Both the position numbers and the translations under genes were made by a program. The notes under the pieces are model-generated. The model did not search any database and was not told the origin of the DNA. It was given only the letters and a program-made list of their open reading frames with translations. DNA of 64,000 bases, taken from Perkinsus olseni. Taxonomy: Eukaryota > Perkinsozoa > Perkinsida > Perkinsidae. This document shows positions 11,475-24,030 of this stretch, one piece after another. Each line of letters opens with the position of its first letter. Position 1 is the stretch's first letter. The DNA is taken from the NCBI GenBank assembly GCA_013115135.1, contig JABANP010000118.1, positions 1 through 64,000 of the forward strand, given 5' to 3'.

Positions 11475-12670
11475 TTACCTTATTCTATCATCATCATCAT
11501 CCCTGATATTGTTATTACACTGTATATCACATATCGAACATTTAATAGTAACATCATCATTGTTAGTACTGCTGCTGCTGCTGTTACCGTCATTACCAAC
11601 TCTAACTTCATCAGCACATGACGGCGGTGGTGGTGGTAGTGCAAAGACCTAGATCATCATTGTAGTGTGGATCATATCGTCGTCGTCGTCGCTGTCGTCG
11701 TCGTCGTATTATTACATATGTTATTGGTGAAGTTAAGTTGAATGATGCATTACGATCAACATTACGTGGTTGATAATAATAATAACGATAATCCCTAGTA
11801 CTACTCCCACAAGAAGATAATAATGTTACTCTTTTTATGGTATCTTCTATTACACGAACATTGTCTATCATCTCCATATCATCATCATCATCCCTACTCC
11901 TCCTGTTATCATTATCTAATGTACCGGTGTATACTACCATTCTGCTGCTGCTGCTGTTAGTGTTGTTGTTGTTGTTTTGGTAGTATGATGGTAATAATGG
12001 TATATTCCACCATGTATAGGGGTATACATTCTTAATGGTTATCCATACCTCACCACCACCACTACATATGTACTTTGATGATGATATTAGGAATTGCATT
12101 AACATGAGCATGTTGATGATGTTGAAACCTCCAGGTGTTGATTTAACGAGCGTACCACATCTTACCTTATCATCAATACATACCAGGGGATGCATCTAAG
12201 GAGGGAGTATAGTCATAGTGATAATGATGATGATAATATTATTACAAATATGATCCTATCAAATGTTATATCCTTATCATTCTCACTAGCATCTAGTCTT
12301 GTTATCAATGTAGTAGTTATATTAGTAGCATCAACACTATGATACACCTTATGTCCTAGTTCAATAAGCCTACTTTTATGTTCATCAATGACATCTTTGG
12401 TATACCTACTATCATCACTCAATACCGATATCAGTAGTAGTAGTATTAGCATCGTCATCATTACTACTTATGATTGAGTTGAAGTTCATCTTCATAGGTA
12501 GTAGCATATATAACGGTAGTAGGCAGTCCATCATGGTGTATCATGGTACTCTCAGCTAGGTCCCTTGAATATGATAGATTACCATCCCCTACTACCAATA
12601 TCTTGTACACCCTACCACCACCACCACACTCACAATAACTTATTCGTCGACGCTTCATCGAACCATCCAT
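11475..12670 (-). CDS. BMT5-like (DUF2431) rRNA uridine methyltransferase
   Basis: Yeast BMT5 makes m3U in 25S rRNA. Exon 1 (from ATG at 12670) has KILVVGDGNLSYSRDLA, the family's SAM-binding GDGNFSFS-type motif. A second exon (about 12430-12250) has YTKDVIDEHKSRLIELG, HKVYHSVDATNI and FDRIIF, matching the VDAT and FDrIiFNFPH region. A third (from about 12195) has NMLMLMQFLISS and GGGEVWITIKNVYPYTWWNI, matching the GeIhVTlK..PY.Wni block. The FNFPHxG motif itself falls at an exon join I did not resolve. The C-terminal part carries CSICDIQCNN, a possible half zinc finger whose histidines lie beyond an in-frame TAA at 11475. Several introns contain ATC repeats. Confidence 0.75.
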
Positions 12671-13704
12671 CGACGAGGACAGTTACAAGACGGAGAAATC
12701 GGAATCGGAGCGCAAAAAGCGCTCGCCCGGATATAATCTCTACTACTTATAATAGAAGAACATACATCGTGCGCGAAGAATCGAATTCCCGTCGTATTTT
12801 TTGAAGTTTGATCCCGGTTTTTTTCCATATTGCACAGCTTTACTTCTGCTACCGCATTACTTGGAAACACGTTCCTAACTCTCCCTGCTCCTCGTAATAT
12901 AACTTTCATAGTGTGATCGATTTACGCTGATTAATTGAGTTAAACCGTCACAGAAAAAATGTCCGAGTGATTTTTTTACAAAGGATTATGCTGCTCAATA
13001 TCTTCCATCGCTAACAGATTCTACATGTTCGCGTTTGTCTCTGTGCAGAGAGTTTGCCGTACTTCCCGGAAAGCAGGACTGTGCGTAGACACTTCCCAGG
13101 TTCGGTATGGTGTGATGTGGACATAGTTATTGCCCTTCACAGATGTGCGCCGATGTACCAGGTGTTAAAACGTCGCGAAATGTTATTTCCGTTCAGAACC
13201 ATATCTCTCCCGCTGATTGGGTTTGCCCAAGCATACGAACTAAACCTACTCTCAAAACTCCTCTACACCTATAGTGAGAAGTAAGACTTACGCTTTAGGG
13301 CAGATGCGAATACAAATACAGCCTCTTACTAATATGCGCCGATTTACTCCGTGTTACAACGTCACGAGATGCTATTACGCGATTTCGCTTGTAGGCATTT
13401 TTCCTGTTCTTGTTCAAATCAACGGTCCCACGGTCGAGCGGCTCAAGTTGAGCCCATTCCACTTGTGGCAACGCCATCATATCACGCTACCCGTATTATG
13501 AGCTTTCCAATGGAGACGAGCGTCGCTCGTCGAGCGAGTTCGTACCCGGAAAAGTTGAGGGAAGTAACTGGGTGGGCGGTTATCGCGTTGGTGTCACACG
13601 CGAGGGGTCAGGAGTGCCGCCTAGGAGTGGAGTGGTCGATAATCCCTCTTGTCTACTGGGAGTGATGGAAGCCCTGGGATCACTCTTCCTTCCATGCCGA
13701 CGGG

Positions 13705-13884
13705 TACTAACACCAGCCTTTCCCATATTGATACTGATCTCCAATACGATAAGATAAGGTGGTTGTGGTCAGCGAGGACCGATGATAGGCGACCAAAGCA
13801 ATGGACCCAGAGACTCAGCTATACATGGGGCTGAGAGCTCTTCTTGCCATCTTGCTACTTCTCAATGGATCACGATAGTGACAC
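13705..13884 (+). repeat. 180-bp direct repeat, copy 1
   Basis: Matches 14035-14214 without visible differences. The spacer is 150 bp. Confidence 0.92.
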
Positions 13885-14034
13885 TGACGCCCCCACCATT
13901 TGCTTCGAAATATTGGGCAAAGGGCCAGAGAAGAAAGAAATATCGGGGTACGACTCGCCCCGCTCGAGAAAGAATAAACACTTTCATTGTCACGATGCCT
14001 TACCGTCGTATGATGCCGTTGTAGTTGTTCTCAC

Positions 14035-14214
14035 TACTAACACCAGCCTTTCCCATATTGATACTGATCTCCAATACGATAAGATAAGGTGGTTGTGGTC
14101 AGCGAGGACCGATGATAGGCGACCAAAGCAATGGACCCAGAGACTCAGCTATACATGGGGCTGAGAGCTCTTCTTGCCATCTTGCTACTTCTCAATGGAT
14201 CACGATAGTGACAC
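14035..14214 (+). repeat. 180-bp direct repeat, copy 2
   Basis: Matches 13705-13884. It could be a short terminal repeat of a 510-bp element (13705-14214) or a segmental duplication. Confidence 0.92.
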
Positions 14215-16856
14215 GGTTGAATACCTTGACTAGAGGTGAAGAGATCGAGCTACGCATGTGAACTTTCTTCCCAGACATTGGTAGCACACGCTTTCAATCG
14301 TGCAATCGTCGGACTAGGGAAATCTTTCTACTTTGTCGTTCGCCATTGTAATTTACGCTCCATTGTTGGGCACACAAGTAACATGATGTTAGTGTCGACT
14401 CCACACTGAGTATCGGCGGAATGCGGCTTCGGCTTCGGCTTCGGCAACTATCTCCGCTGTACCGTGCTCGAAGTTCATAATTATATTCTCTTCGATCCCG
14501 CGGTGAGTAAAGTTTCATTCACCCGGAATCCGGGTTCCGGACGTAAACTACATAGAAGTTCAAAGCGGTAAGTGCATGGGCGTATCATCAGTGTCATCTC
14601 TCATCCGAAACAGCTGTCCAGACTGGGAGTTTGGTAGGGCATCTTCGAGGGACAGGTTGGTTGCCGAAAGAGAACAGTTCTTCGAGCCTACTGTTGCAGT
14701 GCAACAGTTGCACTACTGAAGCTTGGTAGTAGTACCTCAGATGCAAGTCCATGTGATGCATGTTTGGACAGGAGGTCTGAGATATCGTAGCACAATTCCC
14801 GTTGAGTGAAGGGTAGCAGGATTTTCAGGCACTATCAGGGCCGGCGGCCCTGGGCCGCCCGGGAGAGGAGGATATCTGAATTCGGGTGGAACTGGTAATA
14901 CTTTCATGGCGATCCAAATGCGGCCGTGTGGCCGACGGCCACGCTGACGACCACTGCCAGCGTAGCATATGTTACGCAGTGTAATTTACACTCTGCCGGA
15001 GGCTCCGACTCGGAGCTGTTATATCGGATGGCAAAATGGCAGTTTACAACCGGTAGAATCGTCCTGCTACAAGCTCACGTGGAATCACACACGTCTCCGG
15101 CCAGTCTGAATCGTGTGAATTACGTCTACTAGGCTCCGAGCTTCAAGCTCGGGAGTTGCAATGGTTGAACGCAAGAAAAGGCCTGAGGATGCTTCGGGTG
15201 GAATTTCACTACATATGGTGATCGGCCGAACTCGTTAAGTGCTAGCTTAGCATACTCCTCTGATTGGTAAGCTCTAATAGAGAGATTTTGTAGGATCTGC
15301 AGATATTATTGCAGAGGACTTAAGAGCGACGAACCTCTCGAAAGCCAATGCCCAGGATAGAAGTTTGTGGGAGAGGAGAATTAATGCCCTGAGAGGCAAG
15401 TGAGAAAAAAACGCAGCCCAGTGCTGGTCTCCTGTGCTGAGCTGCTCGACCTGAGTACCCCGACCTTACAAACAGCCAACTCCCTGCCGGTTGTTGGTCT
15501 CTCGCCTGGCCGATAACGGCCCAGAGCGAGAGAGAGAGGGACAGATCGCTAAGAAGCAAGGTATAGCGCTGTTGCGACATCTGATAGGAGGTCTATGCGG
15601 GCCCCTGCGAAGAAAGCCCGCCCAACGGGCGGGCTACCTACCGTGTACATGCACAAGGTAAGATCGCCCATCACCCCATTGGATGCGCATAAGCTGCTCC
15701 ATGAGGTCTTCCGATGTGGCTCCTCCAAGCGGTTTGGACTTCCTCCACCACTTCCTCGGACTACGGAGTATTTTACACTCGCTCAGCCTGATTCGTCTCC
15801 AACGCATTTCAATTTTATTCATTGGACCCTGGTGTTTATCTATGATAGATAATCTATCTCTCTTTTTGAGTGCTATTTTTGCGGCCTCCGATACCAATCT
15901 CCTTCTAATGAAATCACGACTTGTGCTACACTCTCGTGAGTCTCGTGTACGGAGAACCCGACGCATATGATATAAGTTGTATATATGCCTTATTGGCCAA
16001 ATCCGATGATGATGATGATGATGTGGCAATCCGACCGATTGCGGTAATTTTTATCGATACCTAAACCCTTCGCTTCCTCCAGTTATTTCAGGAAAGCCGG
16101 CGAGTATGTCTTACACCTCTCGATTTTGATCCAGTTATTCTGCCTTCAAGTACTACAATCTTCTACATACCTCCTACTACAGCAGATGTACCAATCATTC
16201 TCCTCACCTCATCATTTCTCTCGCAGCCTTTTACTACACGTGCTACCATTGCCTCTGCTACTACTCTACTCTAAATGCTCGCCTTCAAAAAGACGAAAGT
16301 TGACTGTCGAATCTATAATATAGTCATTCCCAGATCTCTTTTTTCATCGACACCAACATTCATCCCCCAACTGGAGATTCAGTTGGAGACTCCGATCTCC
16401 ATCTCTATGTACCCGTTTCTTCATACGCACTATCAACTTCTGAAACCTATCCTCGCTACTCTGTAACGACCCTTGTGCTAACCTAACTTCTATCAAATAC
16501 TCAACTACCTAGGACGTACATTACTTTTGATTCTCTTACAAGCTGCATATACTCCGAGCGTGAGCGAACCATAGAACACGTCCGAGATAACGCTAGATTG
16601 ATACTGTTTCCCCCACTTGTGAGAAGTGCAGGTACAAGTGAGCTCCTAATGAATCCTAGCTGTTCCCCGAGCGCAGCGAGGGACGTGGTCCCTCTGACTA
16701 AGAGCTAGAGAACCCCGGAGCGGAGCGACGGGATCTGCTAGTAGATCATCAACATTATCATAGTCATCATTATTAGCATCGTGCTGCTGCTGTTGGTACC
16801 TCGTTGTTGGGCAGCTTGGTGTTGTTGTTAGTCTTTGTTATTATCAGTCCCCTTAG

Positions 16857-18256
16857 ATGATGTCATCTCCTACTACTACTAACCCTAACATGAAGGAACC
16901 TCTGTGTATGAACTGGCCTATGATAATATACATATCTTTGGTAGTGATACTGAGTATAGATCATCATTGTTCATGTCACTAGAAGTGGTGATGTTGTGGT
17001 ATGATGATGATAATGATTAGGTTCATATTATCGGATGTTATGGTATATACAATGCTATAGCTAATCCCCATCATCTGTATACCTACCTTTGGACTCTAAG
17101 TTTATGGATAATATCAGGTCTAGGTATCACTGCTGGGGCCCATAGACTTTGGTCACACAGATCTTATAAAGCTAGATATGCATTAAGAGTAGTATTAATG
17201 CTATTCAACAGTATTGCTAATCAAGGTAGTGTTATACACTGGGTTAGAGATCATAGAGTACATCATCTCTATTCTGATACTGATAAAGATCCACATGACT
17301 CACAACGAGGATTCTTTTATTCCCATGTTGGATGGTTATTGGTACGCAAACCTAAAGTGGTATTGGATGCTGGTAGAAAGATATCATTCCAGGATTTATA
17401 CAAGGATAATATCCTACTATTACAACATCGTAAGTACAACAACATGAGACCATAATTGGCATTGGCATGTGCTGATGATCAGGTCTTTGTCCTTGGTGGA
17501 ATATGGTATGGTGTTTCATTGTAATAATAATACTACTACTACTACCACAACAGGAACAACAACAACAACAACAACTCTTTGCTGCTGTTTCAGTTTCCCG
17601 CTATTGTTGGATATTACCTGTGGAATGAGAGTATGATAAATGGTATACTACTACCAGGTGTATTCCGTTATTGCTTTGTACTACATGCAACTTGGTGTGT
17701 TAATTCTGTAGTGCATAGATGGGGTCCTAAACCATATGATATTACTAGTAAGACTACTGAATGTGGTATGGTAGCATTCTTAGCCTTGGGTGAGGGTTGG
17801 CATAATTGGCATCATACATTTGATTGGGATTATGTTACTGCAGAGATGGATGCCATTAAACAATATAACCCTACTAAGATATTCATTGATATCATGTACT
17901 ACCACAACAACTACCACAAGTATTGTTGTTCTTGTTCTTCATAGGTATTACTTAGGGCTAGCTTATGACCTAAGAAGAGCTAACCCAAAAGGATGGGAAC
18001 ATTTTAAGGCTAGGAATCTCCGTAATAATAATGATAGCTACGATGACGGTGATGTGTGGTATGATGATGGTCGTTAGGTAAGTTGGGTGATGAGTATTAT
18101 GTTATTGAAACTATAGAAGGTAGAGCACCATTCTGTTATCGTAGTACTACTTATAAACGTCGTCATGTGTCAACTGATAACAATGATGACGGTAAGGCTA
18201 TCACAAGAAGGCTATCGTCTCTAGTTGATAATATGAGTACTGATGAAGGTGAGTGA
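16857..18256 (+). CDS. Stearoyl-CoA (delta-9) fatty acid desaturase
   Basis: It introduces the delta-9 double bond into acyl-CoA in the ER using a di-iron centre. Six exons, 16857-16940, 17021-17429, 17483-17520, 17594-17895, 17945-18048 and 18078-18256, keep phase throughout and give 371 aa. The three His boxes are present: HRLWSH, HRVHH and HNWHH (in GEGWHNWHHTFDWDY). Hydrophobic segments flank them (NWPMIIYISLVHIIGCYGI, YLWTLSLWIISGLG, FIFPAIVGYYLW). Exon 3 is only 38 nt, and the last intron would be 29 nt. There is no C-terminal cytochrome b5 domain. Start choice: MM at 16857 follows an in-frame TAG. A GTGAGT just before the stop could allow a longer tail. Confidence 0.93.
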
Positions 18257-18584
18257 TGGTATTTATGTATGACCAAGTTGATGATGATTATTATACACTA
18301 CATTTTGGTAATACTGAGGTAGTAGTATTAATAGTAGTGAGAATAATAATCATCCTCATCATCATGATACCAGTGTGTTGTTTGGTGGCTTGTGGCCAGC
18401 ATACATGTTTCTCATCACAACATCATCGTTACCAGCATACACCAGATTTATTATAAATTACTAGGGTTTCAGTACATAGTTGTAAGGTTTGTGTAAACAG
18501 TAACTGTTCCCTTGGGTAAGAACGCAACAGCAAGATCATCTTGACATCGCATGTATCATGTAGTAGTAATAACATCTATGATCA
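18257..18584. other. Convergent intergenic spacer
   Basis: It lies between the 3' ends of the desaturase and kinase genes. I see nothing in it beyond short ATC/GTA-type repeats. Confidence 0.6.
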
Positions 18585-19451
18585 TCATTGAATATTTAGT
18601 ACATTCAAACGATGGACAACTTCCTGCATTGAGGGGCGACTATCTGGTACATGCTCCCAACACTGTGTCATAATATCTATCAAGTCTTTGTGTATCATAA
18701 CATCTCCATCTCCATCTCCATGATCATCATAAGGATATCTGCTTAGATCAGGCCTTCTACCCCTAGTAACTGCCAATACTATCTTCATTGCTTCTAGGCC
18801 AGTCTCTTCGTAAGGTATAGCACGACATAATGTTTCATACATAACAATACCATAACTATATATATCTACCTTCTCACAGTACCTGCCATAAACCACCTCT
18901 TATCATCATCATCCTTGTTGTTGATGTTGTTATTACTGATTCCCTCCTAATACTTCTGGAGCCATCCAGTGGTAAGTACCAGCATTGGCGGTCATATCTT
19001 CATTGGCATCTTGTTTGATCTTAGCCATACCAAAATCTGCTATTTTAACTATTGGTATATCATGCTCATCATCAACTCTTTGATACAACAATAAATTCAA
19101 TGACTTGAGATCTCTATGTACGATATTGAATGCATGTAGATAGGTTATACCCTTACCAATATCTGATAGTATCTTTACCTTCTGGGATAATGATAAGTCG
19201 ACCTCATCTCTATTATGTAGTATATCAAAAAGAGTACCACCTTCACAGAATTCAAAGACAACTGAAATGGAGTGTTGCTAGTATACTACTACTACTGATG
19301 ATGATCGTTGTTGTTGTTGTTACCTTTGATAGGCTCCTCCTCTTTAGTAACGGCTCCCATGAATAATACTAGATTCGGATGCCTACATTTCACCATTATA
19401 CTCAGTTCCCTCTTGAATGCCTATCAACAGCAGACGACGACGAGAAGGAAG

Positions 19452-19482
<31 letters not shown>

Positions 19483-19752
19483 ATTGTTGGGCTACTTACC
19501 TGTATTAACTTAGCTGTCCTTTTACCACCCAATTTGATTTGTTTAACAGCAACAACAGAATCATGCCATAATCCACGATAGACTTCTGCTGTAACACCAC
19601 TCCCACAACGATATTGAATCTAACCACACCAGCAACCTGTGCATCATCATCATCAGGATAACTACTATTAATACTACCTTAATCTCCTGTGGATCTAATT
19701 CCCAACCATCCCACTCACTACCATCATCGTTATTACTATTAGACACGGACAT
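18585..19752 (-). CDS. TKL-type (Raf-like) protein kinase
   Basis: It is a compact single-domain kinase in about five exons from ATG at 19752 (MSVSNSNNDDGSEWDGWELD). Motifs in order are a glycine loop GSGVTAEVYRGLW, VAVKQIKLGGK with the ATP-binding Lys, a helix C region FKRELSIMVKCRHPNLVLFMG, hinge EFCEGGTLFDIL, the catalytic loop HRDLKSLNLLL, DFGMAK, the activation segment GTYHWMAPEV and KVDIYSYGIVMYE. GT.xWMAPE and HRDLKSxNLL are typical of the TKL group. It ends with RPSMQEVVHRLNVLN. All catalytic residues are present. Introns carry ATC and GTT repeats. Substrate unknown. Confidence 0.87.
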
Positions 19753-19923
19753 TAACTAACAACAACAACGCCAGCCGTCGACAAGACGAGAGGAGGGGCG
19801 CATATATATCTCGCTACGCCATTGTAATCGATGGTGATGATCATGATGAGTTGAGTTGAGTTGAGTTGCAGTAGTATTCGACGACGACGTAGTGGTTCCC
19901 CTCCTCCTGCTTTGTTGCTCACG
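19753..19923. promoter_or_regulatory. Shared upstream region of divergent kinase and cytochrome c1 genes
   Basis: Only 171 bp separate the two start codons. The stretch contains TATATATCT near 19805 and a GAGTT repeat near 19850. A bidirectional promoter is inferred from geometry alone. Confidence 0.4.
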
Positions 19924-21189
19924 ATGCTACTCACACCACTCAGCATGAGGCATGGTATTAATTACCGTATGATGATTGTGGGGTATGGTATTGGTAGTAT
20001 TACTGGTTATTATATGTGGTTAACATCATCATCAATGAAGGGAGGTGGTGGTCATGTGTTGTATTATGATGGCACTACTACTAAGTGTGCGGAGAAGGAT
20101 CCACCATCGCCACCTGATTGGCCCTTCTGGTTTAAAGCCTTCTCTCATTGTCATGATATACCATCATGTAGAAGAGGCTATGAGGTCTACAGACAGATAT
20201 GTGCCACCTGTCATGCTGCTAGGTTTGTGTGCTTTAGACATATGGTTAATACTGTAATAATAATACCAACATCATAATACCACAACAATCGTTACTACTA
20301 CTGCTACCATCAGATATACCCGGAGAATAGAGTAAAGCAACTGGCAGCTAGTTTTGATTATGAGGATGGCCCCAATGATAGAGGTAATAACAACAACAAC
20401 AACCCTACTAGCATCATCATCATCACCAGCCTTACTACTGTTGTTGGTATTGAGCTAGCATCATCACTCAATAATGGTTGTTGTTGTTGTAGGTGAGATG
20501 TTCACTAGACCGGGTAATCTATTAGATCCATTCCCATCACCATACCCTAATGAGGAGGCTGCTAGGTAGTAATAACCACCACAGTGGAGACGAACGCCTC
20601 GGTATTCATCATCATCATCATGATCACTGTTAGATTCGCTAACCAGGGAGCATCACCCCCTGACCTATCACAACAGGCGGCAGCTCATCATGGTGGCTGT
20701 GACTACATCATGTCTTTATTAACGGGTAATAATAACAGTAGTAGGATATCATCAACATACTCATGAACATTGTTGTTATTAGGTTATCGTGAAGCACCAG
20801 CTGGTGTGAGTCTACGATCAGGGTTATATTATAATACATATTTCCCTGGTGGTGCTATATCCATGCCACCGCCACTAAATGATGGTGCTATCGAGTATGA
20901 GGATGGTACACCAGCTGTAGCATCACAGATGGCTAAGGATGTTACACAATTCCTGACTTGGGCTCAGGATCCACAACATGATGAGAGGAAGCTCATTGTA
21001 ATAACATCATCATCACTAGTCGATCATCAACATCATTGTCATTGTTGTCATTGTCATTGTTGTTGTTGTTAGGGTTTGAAGATGTCAACAGCAGCATTGG
21101 TATGGCTATTCAGTATCAGTGTATGGAACAGACATGTGTGGACTATGATCAAGACAAGACGTATTGATTTCACTAAGACGGTCTACTAA
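19924..21189 (+). CDS. CYT1: Cytochrome c1, mitochondrial complex III
   Basis: Cytochrome c1 passes electrons from the Rieske protein to cytochrome c in the inner mitochondrial membrane. Six exons, 19924-20253, 20314-20383, 20493-20565, 20634-20725, 20783-20997 and 21073-21189, keep phase and give 298 aa. Visible are the heme-binding CATCH motif in [20 protein letters not shown], then [68 protein letters not shown], the axial Met region [30 protein letters not shown] and the C-terminal membrane anchor [11 protein letters not shown] followed by a basic tail. An in-frame TTG at 19861 lies upstream, but ATG 19924 is the plausible start. Introns hold CAA and GTT repeats next to splice sites. Confidence 0.94.
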
Positions 21190-21548
21190 TCATCATCACT
21201 ATTATATCACTATCAAGAATAAGGTGAAGATCGTTATTATGATGATGGTGGTAGTAGTAGTAGTAGAATGATGGTTGTTGTTGTTGTTGCATTATCATCC
21301 GTACAAGCGTTGCCTAGAAGGCTTCGCTACTCTCATCGTGATGTAGTATCTAGTATTACTCATGATGATGCTGATCAGCCTTATTATTATTGATGATGAT
21401 GTTGATAGTAATATTGCTGCTCTTCTCGACATCATCATCTCTACTACCGCCGCTGCCGCTCCTATTACTACTACTTTTTGGATATGGTAATAATAACAAC
21501 AACAATCTATCATCATTGTTGTGTTCATAGTCTTTACTATTGGTAGTA
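21190..21548. other. Intergenic, trinucleotide-repeat rich
   Basis: Short ORFs on both strands here are translations of ATC/GTT/AAT repeats. Nothing else is seen. Confidence 0.55.
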
Positions 21549-23721
21549 ATGTTAGTATTATCCATGACTAGTACTAGAGTTTCAATGATAAAACATCATA
21601 GCCAAGCATCAGCAACAACAACAACAACAACATCAAAAGCAGCAGCAGTACTGTGCGATAATTCCAAGTCAGCAGACATATCAGGTCCTACCAGTACTAC
21701 CACTAGCAGGAGGAGCAGGAGAAACAGGAGAAGTCTATCATCGATATTATATCGAACATGTGGTGGTCTACGAGTAGGCAACAACAACAACAACAGTAGT
21801 GATGATGGTGGTGAGCATGATACTAACGCTAACAACAACAACAGCAGTGGGAGCTGGTAGTAATAGTAGTACTACTGCTGTTGATTACTGTTGTTGTTCT
21901 CACAGTGGACATCTACTACTACTACCACACGCCGCATCATCATCATCCTGTAGAATGACACAACATAGGAAGTCATTAGGAGAACTAGTCGTACCACAAC
22001 AACAACATGATGATGAAATACCATCATCATCAGAGGGAGGAGGGAATGGTGAAGGATTAATGTCATCATCAATTAACAGGTGCTACAACTGCTCAACGCT
22101 ATTATCATCATCATCATCATCAGCATTCATTGTCATTGTTGGTGATTATGATGATGACTGGGTATGGTATCTAAGCTTTTCCACTATTATTAGGATATCA
22201 CGATCTTTGAGTAATAAATCAGCTACGCCTTACTTCTCCTCATCGTGGTCTACTATTGGTACCGATTCTTATGGCGATGACGAGGACTGTGATTATACAA
22301 CATGTTGTGATTATGGACAACAACAACAACAACAACCGCAACAACGAAAGGACGATGATGATGATAGTACCCGAGAGTGTTCTTATGATTCATGTCAAGA
22401 GGATGATGAGGATAATGATGAAAGTAATGATGAAGCATCATCATCATTATCGTCATCATAATAATCATCTTGTCCATACCAACAATTCTATTCTTCGCCT
22501 GTATGTTCCTCTCACAGATACTGCCACTGCCACTGCTCCTGCTGCTGCTCCTCCCTCTCCGTTGGATGACGATGATTTCTTATCGTCGACATATAAGAAG
22601 GCAGTTGAGTATTGTACACCATTAGTAACATCATCATCAACAACGACGAGTGATGATCATCATGCTGGTGCTGCTGGTGGTGATGGTGACCTAACCACTA
22701 CCAGAGGTTGGATACCACAACCTGTTGACAATGTATTCGACAGTAAAAGGAATCTTAAAGTAAGCAATAGCTGTATAGATTCTCAACATCGCCATTATCA
22801 ATATTATCAGGCTAATATGCGTGAATTAGATGATGGTGGCAAACTATGCCGTTTGGACTGCGACTTCCCTGAGTATACTGTCAAACAAGTGTAACAACAA
22901 GAACATCATCATCATCATCATCAACATCCTCTTATTATCATCATCAATACATCAGGTACAATGTTCTCTACGATAAAAGAGATCAGAAGGATTGGAACCG
23001 TTTGGTAGAATCAGTAGAGTTCATCGATGATAATATAACCATGCCCGCATTACCAACTACTACCACTAGTAGTGATGGTCATGGTGTTATTGAATGTCAT
23101 GCAGTAGCCACTAAATACTATTGTCCAATACCATACTTCAAACCTGAACTCAGAGAAATTGAGGCTCTGTATAACACCACCACAACAACAACAACCAGGC
23201 GTAGAGGATGAGGAGGATGAGGAGGAAAAGCATTTAATAATAGCTTCATGTAATGATAATACTACCGCTGCCGCCACAAGCTGTGTTCGTATTCCTTATC
23301 CTCATCCTTACCAATCTTCTTGTTGTTGTTGTTAGCTGACTATGAACCATTATATGATATGGCATATGATAAAGGGAGGACACCGACATACGTCCACTTG
23401 AGTGTGCAGATGATTACACCATTACCACACCATACAGGAGGAGGGGCCCATTTTACTTATGTATTGGATTTAAATAACATACCAAGGATCTTACCAGTCA
23501 ATACATTAGGACTCCGAAATACTGTTAAATTTGTAATACCAACAGCAACAGCAGCAGCATCGATTCATCATCATCATCATCACCATGATGGTGATCGAAT
23601 TCAGTGGGTAGTATTATTATTGTTGTTATCAGGTTACATGCCTTGAGAAGGAATTATCCAGGATATATGGATATCAGCATGATACCAATACTACTACAAC
23701 TACAACGCTAGACAAAGAATA
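21549..23721 (+). CDS. Unrecognised multi-exon protein A
   Basis: I do not recognise this protein. Phase-consistent joins: exon to about 21857, then 21907 onward (SSGSC joined to GHLLLLPHAA), then a join at about 22420/22520 giving DNEN followed by TATATAPAAAPPSPLDDDD, then WIPQPVDNVFDSKRNLKVSN and LCRLDCDFPE joined to YNVLYDKRDQKDWNRLVESV, then PIPYFKPELREIEALYN, DYEPLYDMAYDKGRTPTYVH, VLDLNNIPRILPVNTLGLRN and a last exon ending LEKELSRIYGYQHD plus a Thr run and TAA at 23721. The N-terminal half is Ser/Asn/Asp/Gln low complexity. The C-terminal 250 residues look like a folded domain and would be the part to search. Confidence 0.5.
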
Positions 23722-24030
23722 ATTATAAGAGCAACATCAGCAGTACTGCGAGAACTACTCCTACACCCGTTTTTGCTTATTTACCTACGACCGCCTTTGA
23801 AGTTCGTGATAATATTCATAATTACCTTTATGTTGCCTTACTAGTATCATGTCTTACATTTTGCCTGTGCTGCTGCTGCTGCTGTTGATGATGATGTTGA
23901 TGTTGATGTTGATGTTGATGTTGTTCGATTAGCTTCTTCATTCACCCGGCGTTGTTGTTGTTGTTGGTCTTGGTTACGACCGTTAATTATCGTATTATCA
24001 TCATCCCTTATCCTCCCTAGTGGTATTAGC
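23722..24030. other. Intergenic, repeat rich
   Basis: It contains GCT, GATGTT and GTT repeats (about 23870-23965). No gene is supported. Confidence 0.5.

Larger units (their letters stand above)
12671..16856. other. Long non-coding interval with direct repeats and hairpins
   Basis: No gene is supported. It contains a 180-bp direct repeat (13705-13884 and 14035-14214), two diverged copies of a roughly 45-bp motif near 13150 and 13335, and several perfect 3-nt-loop inverted repeats: 13515-13531, 14928-14942, 14978-14992, 15002-15016, 15136-15152, 15615-15635 and 16678-16694. Short ORFs at 15.6-16.5 kb have no recognisable domain. Confidence 0.6.
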
